NCBI GenBank assembly: GCA_963698565.1
Contig: CAVORH010000049.1
Location: 1-64,000 of the forward strand
Origin: Sva-07 sp963698565
Lineage (GTDB): Bacteria; Actinomycetota; Acidimicrobiia; Acidimicrobiales; Ilumatobacteraceae
Reading direction: 5' to 3'
DNA length: 64,000 nucleotides
In this document: in pieces, positions 16,338-24,426 of the stretch
Position numbering within the stretch: the stretch's first letter is position 1
Layout: each line of letters starts with the position of its first letter
Program-made: the position numbers and the translations under genes
Notes under the pieces: generated by a model
What the model was told of the DNA's origin: nothing
What the model saw: the letters and a program-made list of their open reading frames with translations, nothing else
Database searches by the model: none

Positions 16338-17555
16338 GTGACCCTCGACTGGCTCCGGCCCGATCGGCGGCAATCTCGCGATCCCTGGTGGTTCGTCGCC
16401 GACACCGCCCTGGCACTGATCTTCGTGTGGATCACGATCGAGTCGTTGACGAGCAACGCCTACGTCGACGAGTTCGGTCCCGTCGAAGGCGCAGGCTGGT
16501 GGCTCGCGATCAGCCCGACGCTGCTGCTCCCGTTTCGGCGCATCGCACCGGTGGTGGTTCTCGTCGCAGCAACGGCGCTCTACATGCTGGCCAGTTCGTC
16601 ACAGGGCGACACCAACGCACTCCTGGCGGTGCCGTTCTTCACCTACTCGGTGGGTATCACCCGTCCCGCTGATGTCTCCGGAGCAGTCGTGGCCGTGGCA
16701 GCGGCACTGCTCTCGACGGTGGTGCTCTACGGCCCGGGCGACCCCGAGTGGCTGGCGCTCCCGGTGACGACGATGCTCGTCGGCGTCGGGTGGCTGGTTG
16801 CCCTCAGTATCCGCCACAACCAGCTCCGCGCCAACCGTCTGGCGATGGAGGCGATGAACCTGCGCCACGAGCAGGACCTGGTCGCCGAGCGCGCCGTCGC
16901 CGACGAGCGCGTACGGATCGCTCGCGAACTGCATGATGCGGTCGGCCATGCCGTCAACGTGATGGTGTTGCACGCCGGCGCGGCGCGCCTGGCCACCGAC
17001 GACCCCCGCACCGTGGCGGCGCTGCGAGAGATCGAGAACACCGGCCGGGCGGCGCTGACCGATCTCGATCACATGCTCGGTCTCCTCCACGCCGATGTCG
17101 ACGCGCCACTCGAGCCGATCCACGGCTCGGCGGACATCGGTCGGCTCGTCGCGGAGATGCAGGCCGCAGGGGCGGACGTCCATCTCGATCAGCGATGCGA
17201 GCTGCCGACCGACCGCCGAGTCGGCATCGCCGCGTACCGGATCGTTCAGGAGGCGCTCACGAACGCGATCAAACACGCCGGACCAGCCCGCATCGATCTG
17301 ACCCTGTCCAGCGCTGGAGGCGAGCTGGAGATCCTCGTCGTCGACGATGGTCGTGGCGCGACCGGGCCCCGTGGAACCAGCGACGGGCGCGGCATCGTCG
17401 GCATGCGCGAGCGCGCCAGCGTGCTCGGCGGTCGGCTCGACGCGCGCCCCGGCCCCAACGGCGGCTTCATCGTGCGAGCGGTGCTTCCGCTCGACCAGCG
17501 ACACCCGACGCCGCTGACCCGTGCCGACCACGCATCGGCCAAGGCGGCGCAATGA
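16338..17555 (+). CDS. NarL-type sensor histidine kinase
   Basis: The 405-residue kinase has an N-terminal membrane domain of about five or six helices (residues 25-165) without a large extracellular loop, as in intramembrane-sensing kinases. Then comes a HisKA_3 dimerisation helix with the phospho-accepting His in RIARELHDAVGHAVNVMV, and a HATPase domain with N box EALTNAIKHA and G boxes DDGRG and GRGIVGMRERA. GTG 16338 is the start that puts the first helix near the N-terminus. The response regulator gene overlaps its stop by four bases. The neighbouring ABC exporter operon is the likely target. Confidence 0.92.
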   Translation: MTLDWLRPDRRQSRDPWWFVADTALALIFVWITIESLTSNAYVDEFGPVEGAGWWLAISPTLLLPFRRIAPVVVLVAATALYMLASSSQGDTNALLAVPFFTYSVGITRPADVSGAVVAVAAALLSTVVLYGPGDPEWLALPVTTMLVGVGWLVALSIRHNQLRANRLAMEAMNLRHEQDLVAERAVADERVRIARELHDAVGHAVNVMVLHAGAARLATDDPRTVAALREIENTGRAALTDLDHMLGLLHADVDAPLEPIHGSADIGRLVAEMQAAGADVHLDQRCELPTDRRVGIAAYRIVQEALTNAIKHAGPARIDLTLSSAGGELEILVVDDGRGATGPRGTSDGRGIVGMRERASVLGGRLDARPGPNGGFIVRAVLPLDQRHPTPLTRADHASAKAAQ

Positions 17556-18253
17556 CCATCCGTGTCCTGATCGCGGACGACGACCAACTCGTGCGGACCG
17601 GTTTGCGCATGATGATCGAGACCCAGTCCGACCTCGAGGTCGTCGGGGAAGCAGGGGACGGACGCCAAGCGGTCGACCTGGCGCGTCAGCTCCGTCCCGA
17701 TGTCGTTCTGATGGACATCCGCATGCCCGTGCTCGACGGCATCGAAGCCACACGAGAACTCGTGGCGTCGACACCCGCCGAAGAGCACGGCGAAGGACCA
17801 CGAGTGCTCATCTTGACCACGTTCGAACTCGACGAGTACGTGTACGAGGCGGTCCGTGCAGGAGCGAGTGGGTTCCTGTTGAAGCGGACCCCGCCGGAGG
17901 ATCTCCTGGATGGTCTCCGGCTCACGGCCGCCGGCGATGCCCTGCTCGCACCCTCGGTCACGAGGAAGCTGATGGGTGAATTCGCGCGCGCGACCGCCGG
18001 CCCGACATCGGTCGGCGCCGACCGCGAGCACCGGTTGGAACGACTCACCGACCGCGAGCGCGAAGTGCTCGTCCTGATGGCTCGGGGACGCTCGAACCGA
18101 GAGATCGCCAGAGACCTGTTTGTCGCCGAGAGCACGGTCAAGACCCACGTCAAGCGTGTCCTGATGAAGCTCGACCTCCGCGACCGTGTCCATGCGGTGG
18201 TGTTCGCCTACGAAACGGGCGTCCTCCACCCCGGCGACACCGACTCTGCCTGA
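17552..18253 (+). CDS. LuxR/NarL-family response regulator
   Basis: The 233-residue protein has a receiver domain (VLIADDDQLVRTGLRMMI, phospho-acceptor Asp in VVLMDIRMPVLDG, Thr in ILTTFELDEY, Lys in FLLKRTPPEDL). A C-terminal GerE/LuxR helix-turn-helix follows (LTDREREVLVLMARGRSNRE, then AESTVKTHVKRVLMKL). It overlaps the sensor kinase gene by four bases, so the two form a cognate pair. The palindromes at 16253-16304 are the obvious candidate operators. Confidence 0.93.
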   Translation: MTIRVLIADDDQLVRTGLRMMIETQSDLEVVGEAGDGRQAVDLARQLRPDVVLMDIRMPVLDGIEATRELVASTPAEEHGEGPRVLILTTFELDEYVYEAVRAGASGFLLKRTPPEDLLDGLRLTAAGDALLAPSVTRKLMGEFARATAGPTSVGADREHRLERLTDREREVLVLMARGRSNREIARDLFVAESTVKTHVKRVLMKLDLRDRVHAVVFAYETGVLHPGDTDSA

Positions 18254-18333
18254 GCGAGCCGGATCAGCCTGAACGAACGGTCGGACCCGTGCGGTCCGCC
18301 TGTGCCGACCGATCGGAGCGATACGGTGCCGGC

Positions 18334-18972
18334 GTGTTCGAACTGAACGGCGCAGAGGTCGTCGGTTACCTGGCCTCGGCGCTGGTCGTGGTGTCGTTGG
18401 CGATGACGTCGGTGGTGCGACTGCGCATCATCTCCCTGCTCGGCTCGATCACGTTCGTCGTCTACGGAGCCCTGATCGGCTCGGCTCCGATCCTGATCAC
18501 CAATGCGCTGATCGCCGGCATCAACGTCTGGTTCCTGCGCAAGGAGTTCGCGTCGGGAAGCTCACGGGGCGTGGACCTCGGCGTGTCGCACATCCGCCCC
18601 GACTCACCGTTCCTCGCCGACTTCGTCGCGTTCCACCTGGTCGACATCCATCGGTTCCAACCCGACTTCCACCTTCCCGACGGGGATGACGTGGTCACCC
18701 TGCTCCTCAACCGCGACGGACTCCCCGCCGGGTTGCTGATCGGACGCCGAACCGGGTCGACGCTCACGATCGACCTCGACTACGTGCTCGGCCCGTACCG
18801 CGACTCACGCATCGGGCGGTGGCTCTACGGCCCCGGCGCCGCGGTGTTCCGAGCCGACGGGATCGACGCACTTCGCAGCGCCGGCACCACCGACACCCAT
18901 CGCAAGTACCTCGAGCGTGTCGGCTTCCGCGCCGCACCCAACGACCCCGACCTCTACGAACTCACCCTCTGA
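18334..18972 (+). CDS. YgjV-type membrane protein with C-terminal GNAT-like domain
   Basis: The 212-residue product starts at GTG 18334. Its first 75 residues form three membrane helices like the YgjV inner-membrane family (VVGYLASALVVVSLAMTSVV, IISLLGSITFVVYGALIG, ILITNALIAGINVWFLRKEF). The remaining 130 residues are soluble and look like an acetyltransferase-type fold: a repeated beta pattern (VVTLLLNRDGLPAGLLIGRR, TIDLDYVLGPYRDSRIGRWL) and an end (HRKYLERVGFRA) typical of the GNAT C-terminus. The CoA-binding loop is weak, so activity is doubtful. The gene converges on the TrpB-like gene, with palindrome copy B between them. Confidence 0.7.
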   Translation: MFELNGAEVVGYLASALVVVSLAMTSVVRLRIISLLGSITFVVYGALIGSAPILITNALIAGINVWFLRKEFASGSSRGVDLGVSHIRPDSPFLADFVAFHLVDIHRFQPDFHLPDGDDVVTLLLNRDGLPAGLLIGRRTGSTLTIDLDYVLGPYRDSRIGRWLYGPGAAVFRADGIDALRSAGTTDTHRKYLERVGFRAAPNDPDLYELTL

Positions 18973-18986
18973 GCACCCCCGCCCAC

Positions 18987-19042
18987 CCCGTTTGCGCGCA
19001 ACTTCGGGTGGACCGGGCCACCCGAACCGCAACGCAAACGGG
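18987..19042. repeat. Dispersed nested palindrome, copy B
   Basis: Outer arms CCCGTTTGCG (18987-18996) and CGCAAACGGG (19033-19042) and inner arms TTCGGGTGG/CCACCCGAA around ACCGGG. It sits in the 77-base gap between convergent genes. Confidence 0.85.
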
Positions 19043-19049
19043 ATCGAGC

Positions 19050-20417
19050 TCAGGCGATGACGGGAACCGACTCCATGGCCTCGGCGATGGCGGAGTCGGG
19101 CAGGTCGTAGTCGACCATCTCGCCGGACAGGTACTTCTCGTAGCTCGCCAGATCGAGGTGGCCGTGACCGCACAGGGCCGTGAGGATCACCTTCTCCTCG
19201 CCGGACTCCTTGCACGCGAGCGCCTCGCGGATCGCCGCGGCGATCGCGTGCGTCGGCTCGGGTGCGGGAACGATGCCCTCGGTGCGGGCGAACTGCAGGG
19301 CACCGGCGAAGCACTCACGCTGCGGAATGGCGATCGCCTCGACGAGACCCTCGTTGTACACGTGCGACACGAGCGGGCTCATCCCGTGATAGCGCAGCCC
19401 ACCCGCATGGATCGGCTCGGGGATGAACGTGTGACCGAGGGTGTGCATCTTCATCAACGGCGTCATGCCGGCGGTGTCGCCGAAGTCGTAGCGGTATTCG
19501 CCCTTCGTGAGCGTCGGGCATGCCGCCGGTTCGACGCACCGGATCGTCGGGTTCATCTTCCCCGCCAGCTTCTCGCGCAGGAACGGGAACGCCAGACCGC
19601 CGAAGTTGGACCCGCCACCGGTGCACCCGACGAGCACGTCGGGCACCTCGTCGACCTTCGCCAGCTGCAGCAGCGCCTCTTCGCCGATGATCGTCTGGTG
19701 CAACAGCACGTGGTTCAGCACCGAGCCGAGCGCGTAGCGGGCGTTCGGGTCGGCGACGCACATGGCCACCGCCTCGGAGATCGCGATCCCGAGCGAACCG
19801 GGATGGTCCGGGTTCTCGGCGAGCAGCGAACGGCCGAACTCGGTGAGCTCCGACGGACTCGGGTGCACCGTGGCACCCCAGATCTCCATCATCGTCTTGC
19901 GATACGGCTTCTGGCGATAGGACGCGGCGACCTGCCAGACCTCGCACTCCATCCCGTACTGCGACGTCGCGAACGCCAGCGCGGTCCCCCACTGCCCGGC
20001 ACCGGTTTCGGTGGTCAGCTTCGTGATGCCTTCCTGATGGTTGTAGTACGCCTGCGGCACGGCGGTGTTCGGCTTGTGCGACCCGGCCGGGCTGACGCCT
20101 TCGTACTTGTAGTAGATGCGCGCCGGGGTGTCGAGCAACTCCTCCAACCGACGGGCTCTGAACAGCGGGCTCGGCCTCCACAGGCGGTACACGTCGAGCA
20201 CACCGCCGGGGATGTCGACGTACCGCTCGGTGGTGACCTCCTGCTCGATCAGCGCCATCGGGAACAGCGGGGCGAAGTCGTCCGGGCCGGCCGGCTGGTG
20301 GGTGCCGGGGTGCAGCGCCGGCGGCGGCGAGGTCGGCAGGTCCGCGACCAGGTTGTACCACTGGGTCGGCATCTCGGACTCCGAGAGATGGATCTGGTGC
20401 ACAGGTGAGGAAGCCAT
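19050..20417 (-). CDS. TrpB2-type tryptophan synthase beta chain-like enzyme
   Basis: The 455-residue PLP enzyme has the Schiff-base lysine in SPAGSHKPNTAV, the ETGAGQWG motif where TrpB2 proteins carry the catalytic Glu, and the phosphate-binding glycine loop GCTGGGSNFGG. Length and the long N-terminal extension (YNLVADLP, HPGTHQPAGPDD) fit the TrpB2 subfamily rather than TrpB1. TrpB2 enzymes make tryptophan from indole and serine or act on O-phosphoserine. No trpA or other trp gene is adjacent, which supports a stand-alone salvage role. It diverges from the coiled-coil gene by 55 bases. Confidence 0.9.
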   Translation of the reverse strand: MASSPVHQIHLSESEMPTQWYNLVADLPTSPPPALHPGTHQPAGPDDFAPLFPMALIEQEVTTERYVDIPGGVLDVYRLWRPSPLFRARRLEELLDTPARIYYKYEGVSPAGSHKPNTAVPQAYYNHQEGITKLTTETGAGQWGTALAFATSQYGMECEVWQVAASYRQKPYRKTMMEIWGATVHPSPSELTEFGRSLLAENPDHPGSLGIAISEAVAMCVADPNARYALGSVLNHVLLHQTIIGEEALLQLAKVDEVPDVLVGCTGGGSNFGGLAFPFLREKLAGKMNPTIRCVEPAACPTLTKGEYRYDFGDTAGMTPLMKMHTLGHTFIPEPIHAGGLRYHGMSPLVSHVYNEGLVEAIAIPQRECFAGALQFARTEGIVPAPEPTHAIAAAIREALACKESGEEKVILTALCGHGHLDLASYEKYLSGEMVDYDLPDSAIAEAMESVPVIA

Positions 20418-20472
20418 GATCAGCCAACCGTAGTCAGGTACGTTTCAATCACGCCCAGACGAACGAGGATTG

Positions 20473-21486
20473 ATGGGACTGTTCCGCAAGAAGAAGACCA
20501 CCGCCGCCGCCGACCCGGTCCAGGAGGAACTCGACGCGCTGAAGGAGCGGCTGGCTGCCGCTGAACGAGCGAAGGCCGACCTCGAGGGACGATTGAGCGC
20601 ACTCGACGGAGCCAACGCCGCCCTGGCCGATCGGATCAAGACGCTCGACGAGGCGAGCGCCCACCTCGACACACGCCTCGGCGCGCTCGACCAGGTGAAC
20701 GGGCGCCTCGACACACTCGATCAGGACTTCAGCCTGCTGGCCGACCAACTCGGTTCGCTCAACGCGACGAACGAACGGATCGGCCAACGGTTCGTCGCCA
20801 TCGACGATCTCGACGCCCGCCTGCGTGAGCTCACCGACCGGTTGAACGCGCCTGCGCCCACTCCGAGCCCGCCGCCACCGAGCCCGCCGCCACCGGCTGC
20901 GGCGCCCCCGCCTCCGCCGCCGCTGACGGTCGAACCGACCGTCGACGACGAGCGCCTCGACGACATCGCGACGCGGCTCGATCTCCTCGCAACGGCCGTG
21001 GCCGCGCACACCGAGAGCCTGGCGACGACAGAGCTTCGCCTGGCGGAGATCGACGAACTCAACGAGTTGCTCGCTGCCGCCGGAAGTGACGAGGACGAGA
21101 CCGACGAGATGGTCGCGCTCCACCAGCAACTCACCGACATCACCGAACGCGTGAACGGCATCGACACACGCGTCACGAGTGTCTCGACCGAACTCGCCAA
21201 CCAGCTCACCGAGTTGAGTCGTGACATCGACGAACTGAACCGCCGTTCCCAGGAGGCCGCCGACGCTGCGGCGACCGCCGGCGAAGCCGACGGTGAGCTG
21301 TCACGCGCTGCCGAGATCGACACCGCCGAGATCGAGGTGCGCCTGGCCGAGCGGCTCGACGCCGCCATCGACGACGTACTCGACACCACCGAGCGCCTCG
21401 CCGCCGAACAGGCCCGCTACGAGATCCAGTTCCGCGCCGACCTGGCCGAACTGGCCGAACGCCTGCGCCGACCCCACGCCCAGTGA
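20473..21486 (+). CDS. Coiled-coil protein with proline-rich hinge
   Basis: I do not recognise a named family. The product of about 337 residues starts MGLFRKKK, then has a long heptad-like segment (residues 15-125) rich in Ala, Leu, Asp and Arg, a Pro-rich stretch (about 127-155), and a second coiled coil to the end. There is no membrane helix. The short basic N-terminus and the two coiled coils suggest a cytoskeletal or scaffold protein. ATG 20473 has GAGGA a few bases upstream; TTG 20470 is also possible. The gene converges head-on with the UPF0182 gene, whose stop is 4 bases away. Confidence 0.75.
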   Translation: MGLFRKKKTTAAADPVQEELDALKERLAAAERAKADLEGRLSALDGANAALADRIKTLDEASAHLDTRLGALDQVNGRLDTLDQDFSLLADQLGSLNATNERIGQRFVAIDDLDARLRELTDRLNAPAPTPSPPPPSPPPPAAAPPPPPPLTVEPTVDDERLDDIATRLDLLATAVAAHTESLATTELRLAEIDELNELLAAAGSDEDETDEMVALHQQLTDITERVNGIDTRVTSVSTELANQLTELSRDIDELNRRSQEAADAAATAGEADGELSRAAEIDTAEIEVRLAERLDAAIDDVLDTTERLAAEQARYEIQFRADLAELAERLRRPHAQ

Positions 21487-21489
21487 CCG

Positions 21490-24414
21490 TCAGGGCTGGT
21501 TGATCAGGATCTCCAACGCGTCGGCGATCAGGCTGCGGGCTTCCCCGACCTTCTCCTGGTAGAGCCCGAGGTCACCGTCCTGCAACGCCGCCTCGGCATC
21601 GGCGAAGGCCTGGTCGGCGTCGTTGAGCAGCGATGTGGGATCACCAGTGGCGATCTGCACACCGGGATCGGTGACGGCCGGATCGACATCGCTGCCGTCG
21701 TCGGGCTCGGTCGGCTGGGCGATCTCCTCACCGAGGTCACCCCGGAAGCCCGGGAACAACCGGGCCAGAGCCTCGCCGACGGTCGGCTCGAGGACGGAGC
21801 GATCGTTGTACGAGACGATGACCGCGCGGTACTCGGTGACCGAGCCGACGTCGCCGGAGTTCTGCGGAACCGACACGTAGTACGGCCGCACGTAGATCAG
21901 GCCGTCGCCGACCGGGATCAACTGGAGGTCACCGAAGCGAACCTCGGAGCCACCTCCACCGACGTTGTCGAGCGAGATCCTCCGGGAGATCGCCTCGGTC
22001 GACTCGGCGTTGCCGGCCACCCGCAGCGGACCGTCGGGCAGGTTGCCGTTGGCGTCCTCGACGATGTAGGTGGTGAGCTTGCCGTAGCTGTCCGGATCGC
22101 TCGAGGCCGTCATGTACGCCTGCAACTGCGTACGTTCGTCGTTCGTCGAGAACGGCACGAACGGCCGCAGCATCACGAAGTTCTCCTCCGAGGGTTCGCC
22201 CGGAGCGCTGGTGTCGAACATCGTGTAGTACGGGATGAACCGATCGGAGTTCGACTCGGTTGCGAAGGTGTTCTCGGCCGCAGTGTTGGTGCCGTCGGCG
22301 GTGACCGGTCCGCCGGCGTTGACCACCAGCTGCGATGGCTCGGTGCCCGGAGCCTGCGCCACCGACCAGGCGTTGCCGTCGCGCTGGAAGAACAGCGCCG
22401 GGTCGATGCGGTACTTCGAGTAGACGTCGGTCTGGATGCGGAAGAGATCCTCGGGGTAGCGCAGGTGCTGACGCAGCTCGTCGGGCATCTCGCTCAGCGG
22501 CGTGAACAGGTCGGGGAAGGCCCCGCGCCACGCCTGCAGGATCGGATCCTGCTCGTCGACGACGTAGAACGTGGCCTCGCCGGTGTACGCATCGACGACC
22601 GCCTTCACGCTGTTGCGCACGTAGTTGTCGTTGTCGCTCAGGCCGGACTGCGGCGAGCGCTGCACGTCACCGATGCGTTGGCCGTACGGGTACCGAGTGG
22701 TCGTCGTGTAGGCGTCGGTGACCCACACGGCTCGTCCGTCGATCGCCACGGGGTACGGGTCGGCGTCGTAGGACAGGAACGGCGCCAGCTTGCTGAGCCG
22801 GTCGTTGACGCCCCGCACCCACAGCATCTGCGAGTCGGGGTTGATGGCGCCCGACCCGAGCACGTTGTAGTCGAGGAAGGCGAGCGCAAAGGCGGCGCGA
22901 CGGGCGAAGGAGTTCATCTCGACGCCGTTGGTGCCCTCGTACGCATGCGGCTCGGCGCACTCGCGCTCGGTGGACTCGCTGTTGGCGATGGCGTAGCCGG
23001 TGAGGATCGGGCTGAAGTACAGCTCGGGTCGGGCCAGCTCGACGGTGCGGTAGTCGGGACGCTGGTTCTCGAGCACGCGTCCGGTGGGTGCCATCACCAG
23101 ACCGCACCCGCGGGTGTTGATCAGGTGCAGGCCCTGCCAGCTCTTGTTGGTCACGCCGCTGAGCTGGAGTTCGCGGGCGGCGATCAACACCTCTTCGGGC
23201 TCGGCGCCGTCATCGAGCACGTAGCGGTCGACATCGAGGTCGTCGATCGTCAGGCCGGCGACCTCGCCACGGTCGACCAGGAACCTGGTCTCCATCTGCG
23301 ACGGGTTCAACAGGCGCACGTTCTCGAGCGGCGCCAGGTTGTCCTCGACATCCTGCGCCGAGAGGGTCTGGAAGTCGACCGTGCGGACATCGACCTCGGT
23401 CAGCCCGAGCGACTCACGCGTCGCCGTGACGTTGCGCTCGATGTACGGCTCCTCGCGGACCTCCTGGTTCGGGTTGACGACGAGCGCCTGCACCACGGCC
23501 GGATAGATCAGCCCACCGACGATCGCGATCACGAGCCAGAGCGCCGAGGCGATGAACGGCAGGCGGAACGACCCGGTTCGCACCACCGACAGGTACAGCC
23601 CGGCGGTGAGCAGCGCAATCAGGATCAGCAACATGATCGCCGGCAGCTGCGCATTGACCACCGAGTACGTGGCGCCCTGGACGATGCCCCGCTCGGTGTT
23701 GGTGATCGCATACCGATCGAGCCAGTAATCGCCCGCCTTGACGACCGCCAGCACCGCGAGCAGCACGGCGAGGTGGGCCTTGGTCGCCTGGCGTACCACC
23801 GGCACCGGCGACACGAACACCACTCCGCCGTTGAGGATGTGGGCAGCGGCTGTCAGCAGCAGCACGACGATCAGCGACGCGAAGAGCCAGTTGAGCACGA
23901 ACGACAGGAACGGGAGCTGGAAGACGTAGAACCCGACATCGGCGCCGAACTGGGCGTCGGCGATACCGAACTCTCGGGCGTTGCGGAACAGCAACCAGTC
24001 CTGCCAGAGCGCCACCGCCGGCAGCGCGAGCAGCAGCGCGAAGATGAGCGCGATGCCGTAACGAACGAGCCGGAGACGATGCCCGAAGACATCGTGGAAG
24101 CGCTCGACATATGGATGCACGTTCGCGGGGAACGTGTCCGGAGCGACCCGATCGGCGATCCACAGGTTGATGCCCGCAATCAGGGCGAAGAGCCCGAAGA
24201 ACACGCCGAACAACGTCAGCTTGGCGGAGATGACACCCCAGAAGACGTCCTCGCGTCCCAGCGATTCGTGCCACAGGTAGTCGACGTAGAACCGGGCGAT
24301 CGCCCGGCCGAAGATGAGCACGAACAGGAACAGCCCGCCCAGGACGATGAGTACACCGCGACCCGTGAAGCGGCGACGGGGACGATCGATCGAGATCTCA
24401 GAGCTGCGCGCCAT
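21490..24414 (-). CDS. UPF0182 family membrane protein
   Basis: A 974-residue protein of the UPF0182 (COG1615) family common in actinobacteria. The first 310 residues carry seven membrane helices, for example VLIVLGGLFLFVLIFGRAI, LFGVFFGLFALIAGINLWIA and FIASALWLVIAIVGGLIYPA. The large remaining part is extracytoplasmic and includes the conserved YIERNVTATRESLGL segment after the last helix and an acidic C-terminal tail with TPR-like helices (ADQAFADAEAALQDGDLGLY). The function of the family is not established. It is full length and probably co-transcribed with the DivIVA-like gene upstream (12-base gap). Confidence 0.92.
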   Translation of the reverse strand: MARSSEISIDRPRRRFTGRGVLIVLGGLFLFVLIFGRAIARFYVDYLWHESLGREDVFWGVISAKLTLFGVFFGLFALIAGINLWIADRVAPDTFPANVHPYVERFHDVFGHRLRLVRYGIALIFALLLALPAVALWQDWLLFRNAREFGIADAQFGADVGFYVFQLPFLSFVLNWLFASLIVVLLLTAAAHILNGGVVFVSPVPVVRQATKAHLAVLLAVLAVVKAGDYWLDRYAITNTERGIVQGATYSVVNAQLPAIMLLILIALLTAGLYLSVVRTGSFRLPFIASALWLVIAIVGGLIYPAVVQALVVNPNQEVREEPYIERNVTATRESLGLTEVDVRTVDFQTLSAQDVEDNLAPLENVRLLNPSQMETRFLVDRGEVAGLTIDDLDVDRYVLDDGAEPEEVLIAARELQLSGVTNKSWQGLHLINTRGCGLVMAPTGRVLENQRPDYRTVELARPELYFSPILTGYAIANSESTERECAEPHAYEGTNGVEMNSFARRAAFALAFLDYNVLGSGAINPDSQMLWVRGVNDRLSKLAPFLSYDADPYPVAIDGRAVWVTDAYTTTTRYPYGQRIGDVQRSPQSGLSDNDNYVRNSVKAVVDAYTGEATFYVVDEQDPILQAWRGAFPDLFTPLSEMPDELRQHLRYPEDLFRIQTDVYSKYRIDPALFFQRDGNAWSVAQAPGTEPSQLVVNAGGPVTADGTNTAAENTFATESNSDRFIPYYTMFDTSAPGEPSEENFVMLRPFVPFSTNDERTQLQAYMTASSDPDSYGKLTTYIVEDANGNLPDGPLRVAGNAESTEAISRRISLDNVGGGGSEVRFGDLQLIPVGDGLIYVRPYYVSVPQNSGDVGSVTEYRAVIVSYNDRSVLEPTVGEALARLFPGFRGDLGEEIAQPTEPDDGSDVDPAVTDPGVQIATGDPTSLLNDADQAFADAEAALQDGDLGLYQEKVGEARSLIADALEILINQP

Positions 24415-24426
24415 TGGCGCCGAACA

